From positions 1 to 63,492 of the forward strand of contig DUUJ01000048.1 of assembly GCA_012841635.1 (NCBI GenBank): 63,492 nt of DNA. Direction: 5' to 3'. Source of the DNA: Clostridiales bacterium. Lineage in GTDB: Bacteria > Bacillota > Clostridia > Oscillospirales > CAG-272. Under the pieces are notes generated by a model. The model was not told the origin of the DNA and did not search any database. It was given only the letters and a program-made list of their open reading frames with translations. The position numbers and the translations under genes were made by a program. Each line of letters begins with the position of its first letter. Position 1 is the first letter of the stretch. Shown here piece after piece: positions 17,978-27,493 of the stretch.

Positions 17978-19540
17978 TCAGCTTTCAGATTTTTCCGGGT
18001 TAAGAAACTCTTCTATTTCATCGTAATACCGCATGAATTCGGGGGTGCTTTCGTCCATCGCGAGATATTCATACGGATATTTCGGCATGAATACCCGCTT
18101 CATCGGCGGCTTGCCGGTTCTCTCTCTTACATGACCGAACCCGGCAATCTCATCGCGGCGGGTCTGGTCGATAAGTTTTGTGACAGCTCCCGCTCCGGCG
18201 GCAAAAATACTGTGTATCTCCTCCATGATATATATGTTATATCTGCCTTCGTGGCCGGGGAGCGAATATCCGGTATTTTCGTAGTTGCCGACGGTGTTCT
18301 TCTGCCGGTACATATAATAGGGCAGGTAGCCGGAAGTTTCCGATTTCAGCTGAGCGTAATCGACGCATTGGCCGACATCTCCGCCTTCTCTGTCGAAAAG
18401 CTTTCCGCCCCAGCTGAGAAATTCCGACGAGCGCTTTACGCAGAAGGTGTGATATGTTATATTCTCGGGTCTTAAATCAAGTATCTTTTCTACGGTATTT
18501 GAGAAATTATAGAAATTGTCACCCGGCAAGCCGCAGATTACATCGGTGTTAATTGTTCTGAATCCGATTTTCCGAGCCGTTTCGTATGCTTCGTAAAACT
18601 GCTTTACCGTATGTCCGCGGCCGATTTCCGAAAGCAGATCATCGGAGAGGGTCTGCGGGTTTATCGAAATGCGGTCTACTCCGTAATCGCGCGCAATTTT
18701 CAGTTTTTCTTCGGTTACGGTATCGGGTCTTCCCGCCTCAAGCGAAAATTCTTCCGCCCCTTCGCTGACAAAGCAGCGTTTTGCGGTTTCAAGCAAGGTT
18801 TCGAGCTGTCCCGCCGTTAAAACCGTAGGGGTTCCGCCGCCTATGTAGACGGTGCGTATATTCATGCCGAGGCGCTTTATCAGCTCCGAAAGCCTCTCCA
18901 TATCGCGGCAGAGGCGGCTTACATAATCGGGAATCAGCGACAGGAGTCTCGGTGTTGAATAAGAGACGAAGGAGCAATATGCGCATCTTGTCGGACAAAA
19001 AGGAACGCTTATATATACAGAGCAGCTCCGGGTCTGGTCACCGGAACTTTTTAGTATTTCGTATTCGAGCGCGGCTACGTTTGTCGCAAGCGCCGCCTTC
19101 TTCGGGTTTACAAAATACTCTTCGTTCATAAGGGTTCGTATCTTGTCCCGTTCCATTCCCTTAACTATGAATTCGGCGGCTATCTTCGAGGGTCTTACTC
19201 CGGTGAGTATCCCCCACGGCGGCGTGTATCCGAAAAATGCCCGTCCCGCCTCAAAAAAAGCGGTGCCTACCGATATTTTAATGTTTCTTTCCCGGCCGGC
19301 ATGTCCGTTATCAAGGGGAATGCGGCTGCTTTTGCGGGTGGTTTTGTCTTTATATTGAATTTCGACCCGGGAATATGCTTCGTTTTTTCCGTCATCCGCA
19401 TCCGACCGAACCTTTACCACCGGAATATCGGCGGTGAGCGTTTCATCCGGCGGAAACTTCGCGCCGGGGAAGAAAACCATGCAGAGGGTCTGAACGTAAT
19501 TTCTGTTGACACCGGAATTGCCGGTAATCTCAAGGATCAT
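17978..19540 (-). CDS. hemZ: Coproporphyrinogen dehydrogenase-like radical SAM protein HemZ
   Basis: A 520-residue HemZ/HemN-family radical SAM protein. The [4Fe-4S] motif CPTRCAYC (C-x3-C-x2-C) lies near 178-185, followed by YIGGGTPTVLTAGQLE and SLEAGRPDTV of the SAM barrel. About 170 residues precede it, as in HemZ. HemZ is annotated as an oxygen-independent coproporphyrinogen III oxidase, but many Clostridia carry it without a haem pathway, so its real substrate is uncertain. It lies 18 nt downstream of dtd. Confidence 0.9.
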   Translation of the reverse strand: MILEITGNSGVNRNYVQTLCMVFFPGAKFPPDETLTADIPVVKVRSDADDGKNEAYSRVEIQYKDKTTRKSSRIPLDNGHAGRERNIKISVGTAFFEAGRAFFGYTPPWGILTGVRPSKIAAEFIVKGMERDKIRTLMNEEYFVNPKKAALATNVAALEYEILKSSGDQTRSCSVYISVPFCPTRCAYCSFVSYSTPRLLSLIPDYVSRLCRDMERLSELIKRLGMNIRTVYIGGGTPTVLTAGQLETLLETAKRCFVSEGAEEFSLEAGRPDTVTEEKLKIARDYGVDRISINPQTLSDDLLSEIGRGHTVKQFYEAYETARKIGFRTINTDVICGLPGDNFYNFSNTVEKILDLRPENITYHTFCVKRSSEFLSWGGKLFDREGGDVGQCVDYAQLKSETSGYLPYYMYRQKNTVGNYENTGYSLPGHEGRYNIYIMEEIHSIFAAGAGAVTKLIDQTRRDEIAGFGHVRERTGKPPMKRVFMPKYPYEYLAMDESTPEFMRYYDEIEEFLNPEKSES

Positions 19541-19558
19541 CGCAAACTTTCCGCTCCT

Positions 19559-20017
19559 TTACTTTTTTATTTTAAGGTCGTCGGAGTCAATTATTATGGT
19601 TACCGGTCCGTCGTTTACAAGAGATACCTTCATATCGGCTCCGAATTCGCCCCGCTCAACGCGCAGATCTGATTTTTCGAGCTGTTCCATAAACCGCTCG
19701 TAAAGCTTCTCGGCACCTTCCGGGCGCATTGCTCCGAAAAAATCTGGACGGTTGCCGCGGGAGCAGTCGGCGCAGAGGGTGAAATTAGATATTACAAGAA
19801 CGGCGCCGCCGACATCGGCAAGCGACAGATTCATCTTGCCTGCGTCGTCTTCAAAAATTCTCAGCCTTGCAACCTTTCCCGCAAGGGCGTCGCATTCGGC
19901 TTCGGTATCCGTCCCAGCAACCCCCAAAAGCACAAGAAAACCGAGATCTATGCTTCCGGCGATTTTTCCGCCTATTTCGACAGATGCATTTTTAACCCGC
20001 TGGATTACTGCCTTCAT
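19559..20017 (-). CDS. dtd: D-aminoacyl-tRNA deacylase
   Basis: DTD removes D-amino acids from mis-charged tRNA. The 152 residues have the usual start MKAVIQRVKNASVEI, the active-site segment SNFTLCADCSRGNRPDF near 78-94 (SQFTL variant) and the Gly-cis-Pro motif NDGPVTI near 138-144. The gene overlaps the 3' end of relA by 26 nt, and relA-dtd order is widespread in Firmicutes. Confidence 0.95.
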   Translation of the reverse strand: MKAVIQRVKNASVEIGGKIAGSIDLGFLVLLGVAGTDTEAECDALAGKVARLRIFEDDAGKMNLSLADVGGAVLVISNFTLCADCSRGNRPDFFGAMRPEGAEKLYERFMEQLEKSDLRVERGEFGADMKVSLVNDGPVTIIIDSDDLKIKK

Positions 20018-22235
20018 TTCTTCTCCCGCTCATGGTTCTTGTCACTTCATAAACCCCCGAAATCATTTTGATCCGGTTGGCTATATTCGCCGCGTTTGCG
20101 ACATCCCTTACGCTTATCGAAATGTCTATCCGCACATTTCCGTCGTTTGTCTTCGGCATATTTATACCCGAAACCGCCACCTTCATTTCAGCCAGCAGCG
20201 CAGTTATATTCAGAAGCAGAGTCGTGCTCTGTCTCGCGGTTATCTGAAGCATCACAGTATACCAGTCCGGCTTCATCGAGTCATCCCAGCTGACCGAAAC
20301 GAAACGCTCCGCGGCGTCCGGCGACTGACGGTTCTGTTTTAAGTTCGAGCAGTTGATGTTATGCACGCTGAGACCGTGTCCTTTGGTGATAAAACCGACT
20401 ATCGGGTCGCCGGGGATCGGATTGCAGCAGCGGGCAAGTTTAACCTCAATAGAGCCGCCGCCTTCAATACCCTCGACAATAATTCCGCTTAATGACTTCT
20501 GCGGCTTCGATTTTACCGGGAACTGAGGGATCAGAGTCGTCTGTTCTGCTTCAACCTTGATAAATTTTTCATATTCGTCGCGAATCTTCGGAATCAGTCT
20601 CGTCGCCGACAATCCGCCGTATCCGACGGCATTGTAGAGATCATCCAGCGGTCCGTTAATTCCGAGGCGCTTGGCGGCTTTACTTAAAATGTCCGCGCGC
20701 TGCGGTTCGGTAAGAATATAATTGAAACGGCGGAATATCTTGTCGATCTCGCCCTTGCCTATAACTATATTATCGGCGCGCGCTTCTTTCTTGAACCACT
20801 GCCGGATTTTTGTCCGCGCTTCACCCGTTTTAACTATTTTGAGCCAGTCGCGGCTGGGACCTTTTGAGCTTTGTGATGTCAGAATCTCGACTATCTCGCC
20901 GTTTTTTACGACACGGTCGATCGGGACGATGTTCCCGTTGATCTTCGCGCCGACCATCCTGTTGCCTATCTGGGAGTGGATTGCGTATGCGAAGTCAATT
21001 ACCGTGGAGCCTGCCGGCAGGGGGATGACATCGCTTTTCGGCGTAAAAACAAAGACCTCGTCCTGAAAGATATCGACTTTAAGCGCGTTTATAAACTCGT
21101 CCGGGTCGCGGGTCTCGCTTTCGTTTTCTACAAGCCTGGAGATCCATTCAAGCTTCTTGTCTACTTCATCTTTGGATTTTTCACCGGATTTGTATTTCCA
21201 GTGCGCGGCGATGCCGTATTCGGCTATCTGGTGCATCTCCCATGTCCGTATCTGAACCTCAAACGGAATGCCGTCGCGGCCGATGACGGTGGTATGCAGC
21301 GAACGATAGTTATTTGCTTTCGGCGTTGAGATATAATCTTTGAAGCGCCCCGGCATGAATTTGAACATGTCGTGTATCGCTCCCAAAACAAAATAGCACT
21401 CGGGTTCGGTGTCGACTATTATGCGGAGGGCATAGAAGTCGTATATCTCATCAAAGCTCTTGTTCTGAAAATATATCTTGCGGTAGATCGAATATACCGT
21501 TTTGACCCTTCCCTCTAAAGAGAACTTTATTCCGCTTTCGGTAAGCTTCTCGGCGATGGAAAGCCGGGCTTTTTCAAGGAAATCGCGGTTTTTGCCGTAT
21601 CTGCTTTCGATATCCTTTTTTACTTCATTGAAGCCGATCGGGTCGAGATAGGAAAGCGAGAGCATCTCAAGTTCCTGACGGATGCGCTGCATACCGAGCC
21701 TGTGCGCGAGCGGCGCGTAAACATGCATCGTTTCGTGCGCGGTCAGACGGCGCTTGTACTCCGTCTTTGCGTCAAGGGTGCGCATATTATGCAGTCTGTC
21801 GCAGAGCTTTATAAAGATGACGCGGATGTCTTTCGACATTGCGAGAAACATCTTGCGCAGATTCTCGATCTGCTGCTCCTCTTTATCTTCAAACGGCACC
21901 GTTACAAGCTTTGTAAGCCCGTCGACAAGGGATGCCACTTCGGAGCCGAATTTTTTCTTGATAAGCTCAATGTCCACCTTGCCTTCGCAGTCTTCAACCG
22001 TGTCGTGGAGAAGGGCGGCGCAGATCGAATCGGTATCCAGCTCAAGCGAAGCTACTATCTCGGCTACCGCGATAGGATGGTAGATATATTCTTCTCCGCT
22101 TTGGCGGAATTGTCCCTTATGCAATTCAGCCGCAAAATCATATGCGCTTCTTATCTTGCCGAGATCGTAATTTTTCCCGGTTCGCATCAGCATCTGCAGC
22201 AGATTTGTTATAGGTGTGTATTGTTGGTCATCCAT
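19992..22235 (-). CDS. relA: Bifunctional (p)ppGpp synthetase/hydrolase RelA/SpoT
   Basis: Makes and degrades the stringent-response alarmones (p)ppGpp. The domain order is complete: HD hydrolase (AALLHDTVED near 80), RelA/SpoT synthetase (RVKTVYSIYRKIYFQNKSFDEIYDFYALRI split near 240-280), TGS (VFTPKSDVIPLPAGSTVIDFAYAIHS split near 395-420), a Cys-bearing conserved domain (LARCCNPIPGDPIVG) and ACT (~670-740). I place the start at ATG 22235 (747 residues); an in-frame TTG at 22247 would add four residues, and both have weak SD sites. It follows recJ by 57 nt. Confidence 0.95.
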   Translation of the reverse strand: MDDQQYTPITNLLQMLMRTGKNYDLGKIRSAYDFAAELHKGQFRQSGEEYIYHPIAVAEIVASLELDTDSICAALLHDTVEDCEGKVDIELIKKKFGSEVASLVDGLTKLVTVPFEDKEEQQIENLRKMFLAMSKDIRVIFIKLCDRLHNMRTLDAKTEYKRRLTAHETMHVYAPLAHRLGMQRIRQELEMLSLSYLDPIGFNEVKKDIESRYGKNRDFLEKARLSIAEKLTESGIKFSLEGRVKTVYSIYRKIYFQNKSFDEIYDFYALRIIVDTEPECYFVLGAIHDMFKFMPGRFKDYISTPKANNYRSLHTTVIGRDGIPFEVQIRTWEMHQIAEYGIAAHWKYKSGEKSKDEVDKKLEWISRLVENESETRDPDEFINALKVDIFQDEVFVFTPKSDVIPLPAGSTVIDFAYAIHSQIGNRMVGAKINGNIVPIDRVVKNGEIVEILTSQSSKGPSRDWLKIVKTGEARTKIRQWFKKEARADNIVIGKGEIDKIFRRFNYILTEPQRADILSKAAKRLGINGPLDDLYNAVGYGGLSATRLIPKIRDEYEKFIKVEAEQTTLIPQFPVKSKPQKSLSGIIVEGIEGGGSIEVKLARCCNPIPGDPIVGFITKGHGLSVHNINCSNLKQNRQSPDAAERFVSVSWDDSMKPDWYTVMLQITARQSTTLLLNITALLAEMKVAVSGINMPKTNDGNVRIDISISVRDVANAANIANRIKMISGVYEVTRTMSGRRNEGSNPAG

Positions 22236-22292
22236 ATTAATTACCAAATGAATTTCGGGTTTGTCCGGCGGTCTGACGGCAGAAAATATGCT

Positions 22293-24473
22293 CTATCTGA
22301 GCTTAAGCAGCCTTCTGTATATATCCGAACGTTCGAGACTGATTTTTGTGCCGACATTATTCAGCGTAAAGTCAAAATATTCACAGCAGCCGTTTGGTTC
22401 CGGCAGTTCGACCGGGGCTGCCGCGATAATTCCGGTCTCGGTCAGAATATCGATTATAAAGCGAACCTTTGCATAACAGGAACCGCCGATACTGCGTTCA
22501 ATTGAGTGTAAAGAAAGCCTGTTCCTTCCGAAGCGTACCTCTCTTCTGATATACACATAAGCATTGACGAAATCCTCTCGCAGAGGAATAACCGAGTTCC
22601 TTTCGACAGAGGGGAAAATATCCGAGTCGGGATTCCCGGAAATCGTTTCGTATATTTCGCGCTGGCGGTAAAGCTCCTCAAGATACGCCCGGCAGGGATA
22701 CATCTCACGGACGATAAGCTGAACCGACTGTATATTCATGAAGTCGTTGACGTCAAGATTAAAAACTATATCGGCATGATCGCCGGCGAAAAAATCGAGT
22801 TCTTCCGCCGTGATCCCGAAATAAACCGCGGTAAAACGGACTCCGTCTTTTTCGACGGTCAGACGGGTGTGGCGGTTTGAGCCTATCGGGGTCTTTTCTA
22901 TAACAGCGGCGTCCCTGACGATAAATACCGGAGTCGGATTTGCAACTCCGTAAGGCTCAAGCAGATACAGCTCGTTTGCCTGAGACAGGGTCAGGTCTGC
23001 CGCGCGAAGCTCGCAGTCGACGATAGTGCGGGAAGTGATTGCCGAAGGATTGAGATTTGCCCTTGCGTAATCATTAATCCGCTTTTTAAATTCTTTGATT
23101 CTGCCGCGGTCAATCGAAAGTCCGGCGGCAAGCTCGTGACCTCCGAACCTGATAAGACAGTCGGAACAGCTGTTCAGCGCTTCGACAAGATTCATGCCTT
23201 TTACTCCGCGGCCCGAGCCTTTGCCGGTATCGCCGTCAAAGCTTATCATTATTGCCGGAAGCTTGTATTTTTCGGTGATGCGCGATGCGACTATGCCGAT
23301 GACACCCTGATGCCAGCTGTCGTTTTCGAGTATAATGACGAGGTCGCGATCAAAGTCAAATTCCGACTCAATTATCTGCTGAGCCTGCTCGGCTATGTCA
23401 TTCTCGAGCAGCTGGCGCTGGCGGTTTGTTTCGCACAGCTCCGATGCTATTGCCTGCGCTTCGAACTCATCTTCTGTCAAAAAGAGTTCAACCGCTCTCG
23501 TTGCCGAACCGATGCGGCCGGCGGCGTTGATTCTCGGCGCTATTGTATATCCTATGGTAGAAGATGTCATCTTTCTGCGGCGGCGGGCCTTTTTTCCCTG
23601 AGTTTTTTCGGGACCGCCCTGCGCTATATCCAAAAGAGCCGCCACACCGGGACGCGGATTTTTGTCGGTAAGCGCCATGCCTATCGAGACGATAAGGCGG
23701 TTTTCATCGATAAGGGGCATGACGTCCGCGACCGTTCCTATGGCGACGAGATCGCCGTAGCGCATTATGACGTTTCTGATGTAATTTTCCCGAAGGCCGG
23801 AAAGATCGTTCAGCTTCTGCTCGATCGCGCAGAGCAGCTTGAACACCACTCCGACTCCCGCCAGTTCTTTAAAAGGATAGACGCAGTCGCTTCGCCGAGG
23901 ATTGATAACGGCGCAGGCGTCGGGCAGCAGCATCCGGCCCTCCTCCGACAGGCTGCATTCATGATGGTCGGTTATTATGACGTCAAGTCCCTTTTCCCGC
24001 GCGTATTCAACTTCGTCGGATGCGGTTATTCCGGTATCGACGGTTATCATAAGCCGGTTTCCTTCGGATATAAGGCTGTCTATCGCGGAAAGATTGATCC
24101 CGTATCCCTCCCCTTCGCGGTTGGGGATATAATAGCCGACATCGATGCCTTTATCTCTTAGATACATGCAGAGAGTGCTTGTCGCCGTAACGCCGTCAAC
24201 GTCGTAGTCGCCGTAAATAACCACCTTTTCGCGGTTTTCTTTTGCTTTGAGGATGCGATCCACCGCTTTATCCATATCGGTCAAAAGGAAAGCGTCGTGA
24301 AATATCTCAACCTCTTTTTTGAGAAAACGGCTGCATTCCTCCGGCGTTTTCATCCCGCGGTTCCACAAAAGCGACGCCGTTACCGCGGTAATGCCGAGGT
24401 TCTCCGAAAGCGCTTCGATCTCGTCTGCGTGTTCAATGCGGGGGTCAAGCAGTTCAATGAAGCTGTCGGTCAT
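22293..24473 (-). CDS. recJ: Single-stranded-DNA-specific exonuclease RecJ
   Basis: A 5'-3' exonuclease in recombination and base-excision repair. The DHH/DHHA1 architecture is complete in the 726 residues: YGDYDVDGVTATS near 85, DTGITA, ITDHHECSL near 160 and GGHELAAG near 425, followed by an OB-like domain and a C-terminal extension of ~150 residues as in Firmicutes RecJ. Its ATG overlaps the stop of the rseC-like gene by 4 nt. It ends in TAG. The reading frame beyond that TAG is open and runs in phase into relA. Confidence 0.95.
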   Translation of the reverse strand: MTDSFIELLDPRIEHADEIEALSENLGITAVTASLLWNRGMKTPEECSRFLKKEVEIFHDAFLLTDMDKAVDRILKAKENREKVVIYGDYDVDGVTATSTLCMYLRDKGIDVGYYIPNREGEGYGINLSAIDSLISEGNRLMITVDTGITASDEVEYAREKGLDVIITDHHECSLSEEGRMLLPDACAVINPRRSDCVYPFKELAGVGVVFKLLCAIEQKLNDLSGLRENYIRNVIMRYGDLVAIGTVADVMPLIDENRLIVSIGMALTDKNPRPGVAALLDIAQGGPEKTQGKKARRRRKMTSSTIGYTIAPRINAAGRIGSATRAVELFLTEDEFEAQAIASELCETNRQRQLLENDIAEQAQQIIESEFDFDRDLVIILENDSWHQGVIGIVASRITEKYKLPAIMISFDGDTGKGSGRGVKGMNLVEALNSCSDCLIRFGGHELAAGLSIDRGRIKEFKKRINDYARANLNPSAITSRTIVDCELRAADLTLSQANELYLLEPYGVANPTPVFIVRDAAVIEKTPIGSNRHTRLTVEKDGVRFTAVYFGITAEELDFFAGDHADIVFNLDVNDFMNIQSVQLIVREMYPCRAYLEELYRQREIYETISGNPDSDIFPSVERNSVIPLREDFVNAYVYIRREVRFGRNRLSLHSIERSIGGSCYAKVRFIIDILTETGIIAAAPVELPEPNGCCEYFDFTLNNVGTKISLERSDIYRRLLKLR

Positions 24474-24925
24474 AACCGCCTCACCGCGCTTTCAGAGAGG
24501 CTGCCGTCTTTCTCGTAAGGTCCCATTTTGTCAATCTGCACAATATGAATCTCGAGGTCTTTTGCGGAAAAGAGTTTTGTTATGATGAGGGTTATCGCAA
24601 ATACCGCAAGGAAAACGCCGACCGTTATAAAAGCTGCCGCCGATTTGTCCCATAGGGTCGACGTAATAATATATGCCGCCGCTCCTGCGATTATCGGGAG
24701 AAGAAAAGCCAAAAACGAATAAAGCAGGATGTTTTTCGAGGATGTTTCGAGAGTGACTTTATCTCCGGGATGAGCGCCGATGTCGTTTTTTACAACCGCG
24801 GTAATCGTTTTGGCGCAGCCCAGGCAGAACGACTGCTGGGCGCATTGACCGCAGGCATCCTGTCTCACCACTGCCACTTTCGCTGTGTTGCCGGAAACGC
24901 TTTTAACGATGGCTTGCTGTGTCAA
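24470..24925 (-). CDS. RseC/MucC-family redox membrane protein
   Basis: A small membrane protein of the SoxR-reducing-system/RseC family. A cysteine cluster CGQCAQQSFCLGC near 25-37 can hold an Fe-S cluster or metal; two membrane helices follow (~70-90 and ~100-120). In Clostridia these genes are often isolated from rnf operons, as here. The best start is TTG 24925, with GGAG 8 nt upstream; an upstream TTG at 24943 lacks an SD. It is translationally coupled to recJ by an ATGA overlap. Confidence 0.78.
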   Translation of the reverse strand: MTQQAIVKSVSGNTAKVAVVRQDACGQCAQQSFCLGCAKTITAVVKNDIGAHPGDKVTLETSSKNILLYSFLAFLLPIIAGAAAYIITSTLWDKSAAAFITVGVFLAVFAITLIITKLFSAKDLEIHIVQIDKMGPYEKDGSLSESAVRRL

Positions 24926-24976
24926 AATATATACTCCATTCAATTATCATATCATATGTCATATCATATATGCAGG

Positions 24977-25000
24977 AAAAACACCCGTGGGTGCAGGTGT
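24977..25000 (-). terminator. Weak terminator after cdaR
   Basis: On minus, a short ACACC...GGTGT stem followed by a T-run (A-run 24977-24980 on plus). A perfect 18-bp GC-rich palindrome (25031-25048) lies between it and cdaR. Together they likely separate cdaA-cdaR from the rseC-recJ-relA operon. Confidence 0.4.
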
Positions 25001-25057
25001 CTTTGTAATGTGCCGGGCGGGATTGCGCCGGCGGCGGATATCCGCCGCAGATTGTTA

Positions 25058-26350
25058 TCAGTTGACCCTTACCGATATTTTATAATCGCCTACCGGATAA
25101 ACATGCTTTTTATACGAATCGGATATGGTTACCAGAACCGGAACCGACGTCTCTCCGGAAGAACCGGAAAGAAAACTTAAATTCACCGAAGCTGTGATAT
25201 CTCTTGAATTTATATACCCGATAAACTGCTTACCGCCCCTTACGGTGATGTTGATGCTGTCGGAGAGCAGCTCGTAGTTCAGCCCATCAGGGGCATTGAC
25301 CATAATGTTGTTTACGACAAGCGTTTTTTCCGACGTATCCTTGAATACGATGCTGACGACGGCTTCTTCGGTTCCGCTGATGTTCGTAACGCCCTCCGGC
25401 ATCACTACCTTCTGTACGACGGTATCGGTCGTCACTTTTGTCTCATCAATTACATTAAGGTTTAATTCGCTTATGGCATCAAGATCATCCGTTTCGCCCT
25501 TTATTGTAATTGTCTCAGGATTAATAGTCACATCAACCGTATCTTTGTTGAAATAGCCGTAACGGTAATTTACTTTCAGCGGAACTGTTTTCTTGAAATA
25601 TACCGGTATTGTAACCGTGGCACTGGACGGATTTATCGCGAGCGAGGGGTCTCTGATAGTTTTGCCGTCCGAGTCAACCAGCTCAAGCACTCCGGTATAG
25701 GTCTGCGAATTAGACACCTTTCCGAGCGATACCTGCAGCCGCGCTTCGGTTATGCGTGCGAGAACCGATTCGGGCCCTGTGACGACGGTTTCGGTGATAT
25801 CATAACTCATATCCGAGCTGCCTATCTCGCCGCCGCTGTCTATCATAAAGGAATTTATATATGCTTTTACCGGAACGGTTGTCGTGGAACGGTTGTCAAG
25901 GCGCAGCTTCATCGTCGACACCGATTGCTCGGCAACCCAGACACCGTCCGGAACGCTGACGTTTACGTCGAGGGTGTATATGCCGGCTGTATTTATTCCG
26001 CTTATGTCGACCCAGGCAGTCACATCCGCGGGACTTACATTTTTAAGTTCGCTTTTGGTTCCTTCTATTGTTACATCAACGGTGCTGTTCAATGCGTTAT
26101 AGACGGAAAGCGTTGAACCGCCGCCCTCAATTGTAATGGGAACGGCTTTAATCGCGCTGGTCACCACCTGAGTGCCGGTGCTGATTGCGTAAAGCCAGAG
26201 AATAAAGGCAAGCACCAGGCTGACTGCCATAAACATGATATTTGCGGCGCGGGAGCGTTTTTTTACTTTGTAATCGCCGTTTCCCTCGGCTGCTGCTTCG
26301 AAACGGTATCCTTCCGGGCTTGTCGCCGCGGCGCGAAACTTATCAAACAT
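25058..26350 (-). CDS. cdaR: YbbR-domain protein CdaR (regulator of diadenylate cyclase)
   Basis: CdaR is an extracytoplasmic membrane-bound partner of CdaA that modulates c-di-AMP synthesis. The 430 residues comprise a cytoplasmic N-terminus, one membrane helix (~34-55) and about four YbbR beta domains. The YbbR pattern of alternating VDVTIEGTKSEL, VTGPESVLARI and ITIKGETDDLDAI segments recurs every ~80-90 residues. It starts 39 nt after cdaA. glmM, often third in this operon, is not present. Confidence 0.9.
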   Translation of the reverse strand: MFDKFRAAATSPEGYRFEAAAEGNGDYKVKKRSRAANIMFMAVSLVLAFILWLYAISTGTQVVTSAIKAVPITIEGGGSTLSVYNALNSTVDVTIEGTKSELKNVSPADVTAWVDISGINTAGIYTLDVNVSVPDGVWVAEQSVSTMKLRLDNRSTTTVPVKAYINSFMIDSGGEIGSSDMSYDITETVVTGPESVLARITEARLQVSLGKVSNSQTYTGVLELVDSDGKTIRDPSLAINPSSATVTIPVYFKKTVPLKVNYRYGYFNKDTVDVTINPETITIKGETDDLDAISELNLNVIDETKVTTDTVVQKVVMPEGVTNISGTEEAVVSIVFKDTSEKTLVVNNIMVNAPDGLNYELLSDSINITVRGGKQFIGYINSRDITASVNLSFLSGSSGETSVPVLVTISDSYKKHVYPVGDYKISVRVN

Positions 26351-26389
26351 CGGCGTCCTCCCCCTTCTCTGACGTCTTGCGACAATTTG

Positions 26390-27259
26390 TTATTTATCTT
26401 TACTTTTTTCGGATTTTTTATTTGATTTTACCGGTGCCGGCTTCTTTGCTCCGGTTTCCGTCAAAATAGCTTCGAGTTCGGTTCTGAGCGAGGCGTAATC
26501 GTAGTTTCGCTTAAGCCGCCCGCCGAGAGCTATGCTGATATTTCCGGTTTCCTCCGAAACCACCAGCACAACGGCATCGCTGTTCTCGGTCATTCCGATC
26601 GCGGCGCGGTGCCTTGTTCCCAGATCCTTGATGATATCGGTGTTTGTCGACAGCGGAAGCAGGCAGCCTGCCGCATAGATCCTTCCGTCGCGGATTATCA
26701 CCGCGCCGTCGTGAAGCGGAGCTTTGTTGAAAAATATATTTTCAAGCAGATAAGGCTCGAGATCGGCGTTGATCACCGTTCCGGATCTGATTACGTCTCC
26801 CAGCTTGGTCGAACGCTCAATTACCACCAAAGCGCCGGTCTTTTTCAGCGACAGATTGGAGATCGCCTGACAGATCGAATCGATTATCTTTATGTCAGCC
26901 ATAAAGTCGCGTCGGATGTTTTTCAGCCCTCTGAGCGAATCGCCGCCCATGTTTTCCAACATTGTCCGAAGTTCCGGCTGAAAAAGTATAATGATAGCAA
27001 GGACACCCATCTGGAAAACACGTTCCATGATAAACTTGAGCGCCACTAGACCGAACAGCGATGCCAATCCCTGTACTATCAGAAGAAACACGACACCGAC
27101 GGCAAGCTTGCCCGCCCGCCGGTCGCTCATAAAACGAATTATATAATAAAATAATATCGCGACGATCAGAATATCGATAATATCTTTTATTGTGATCGCC
27201 GATATCGCATCCAAGAAAGTCTCCCATAAAGAGGAGAAGGGCGCACTCAATCCATCCAT
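26390..27259 (-). CDS. cdaA: Diadenylate cyclase CdaA
   Basis: Makes c-di-AMP from two ATP; the nucleotide controls potassium and osmolyte balance. Three membrane helices (~15-80) precede the DAC domain, whose signature motifs PLHDGAVII (DGA) near 190 and GTRHRAAIG (RHR) near 220 are intact. A basic Lys/Ser-rich tail ends the protein. GTG 27268 would add three residues; ATG 27259 is preferred, preceded by GGTGAG. A promoter is at 27353-27381, divergent from the NTPase-kor operon. Confidence 0.95.
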   Translation of the reverse strand: MDGLSAPFSSLWETFLDAISAITIKDIIDILIVAILFYYIIRFMSDRRAGKLAVGVVFLLIVQGLASLFGLVALKFIMERVFQMGVLAIIILFQPELRTMLENMGGDSLRGLKNIRRDFMADIKIIDSICQAISNLSLKKTGALVVIERSTKLGDVIRSGTVINADLEPYLLENIFFNKAPLHDGAVIIRDGRIYAAGCLLPLSTNTDIIKDLGTRHRAAIGMTENSDAVVLVVSEETGNISIALGGRLKRNYDYASLRTELEAILTETGAKKPAPVKSNKKSEKSKDK

Positions 27260-27352
27260 AGCCCTCACCGCGCCGCGGTTTTAAAAGGCGGCGTTCCGAG
27301 TAAAGCATCCGCGCATGGGCGCAGATCGCCTTGCCGTTTCAATACAGAGTTA

Positions 27353-27381
27353 ATTATACCATATACCGGAAGATATTTCAA
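27353..27381 (-). promoter_or_regulatory. SigA-type promoter for cdaA-cdaR
   Basis: -35 TTGAAA (27381-27376), 17-bp spacer, -10 TATAAT (27358-27353). The leader would be ~85 nt. I saw no c-di-AMP riboswitch-like structure in it. Confidence 0.75.
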
Positions 27382-27436
27382 ACCTTATTGTGTGAATTAA
27401 TGAAAATTATTTTTCCGCGGAATTTACAAAAACGTC

Positions 27437-27465
27437 TTTAAAATATAGGGGCCTCGTGGTATAAT
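27437..27465 (+). promoter_or_regulatory. SigA-type promoter for the NTPase-kor operon
   Basis: -35 TTTAAA (27437-27442), 17-bp spacer, -10 TATAAT (27460-27465). The start would fall near 27472, which favours ATG 27494 over the overlapping ATG 27470 as the first codon. Confidence 0.6.
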
Positions 27466-27493
27466 ATACATGACTATACTTTGGGAAACAGTA

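Noticed and set aside
22247..22295. RecJ ends in TAG and the frame runs in phase into relA, suggesting amber read-through or recoding
   Set aside because: In-phase spacing has a one-in-three chance. recJ and relA are complete separate proteins of normal length, and TAG also ends two other genes normally.
25031..25048. Perfect 18-bp GC-rich palindrome after cdaR as a terminator
   Set aside because: There is no adjacent T-run and no loop; at most it helps the weak hairpin at 24977-25000 or is a protein site.
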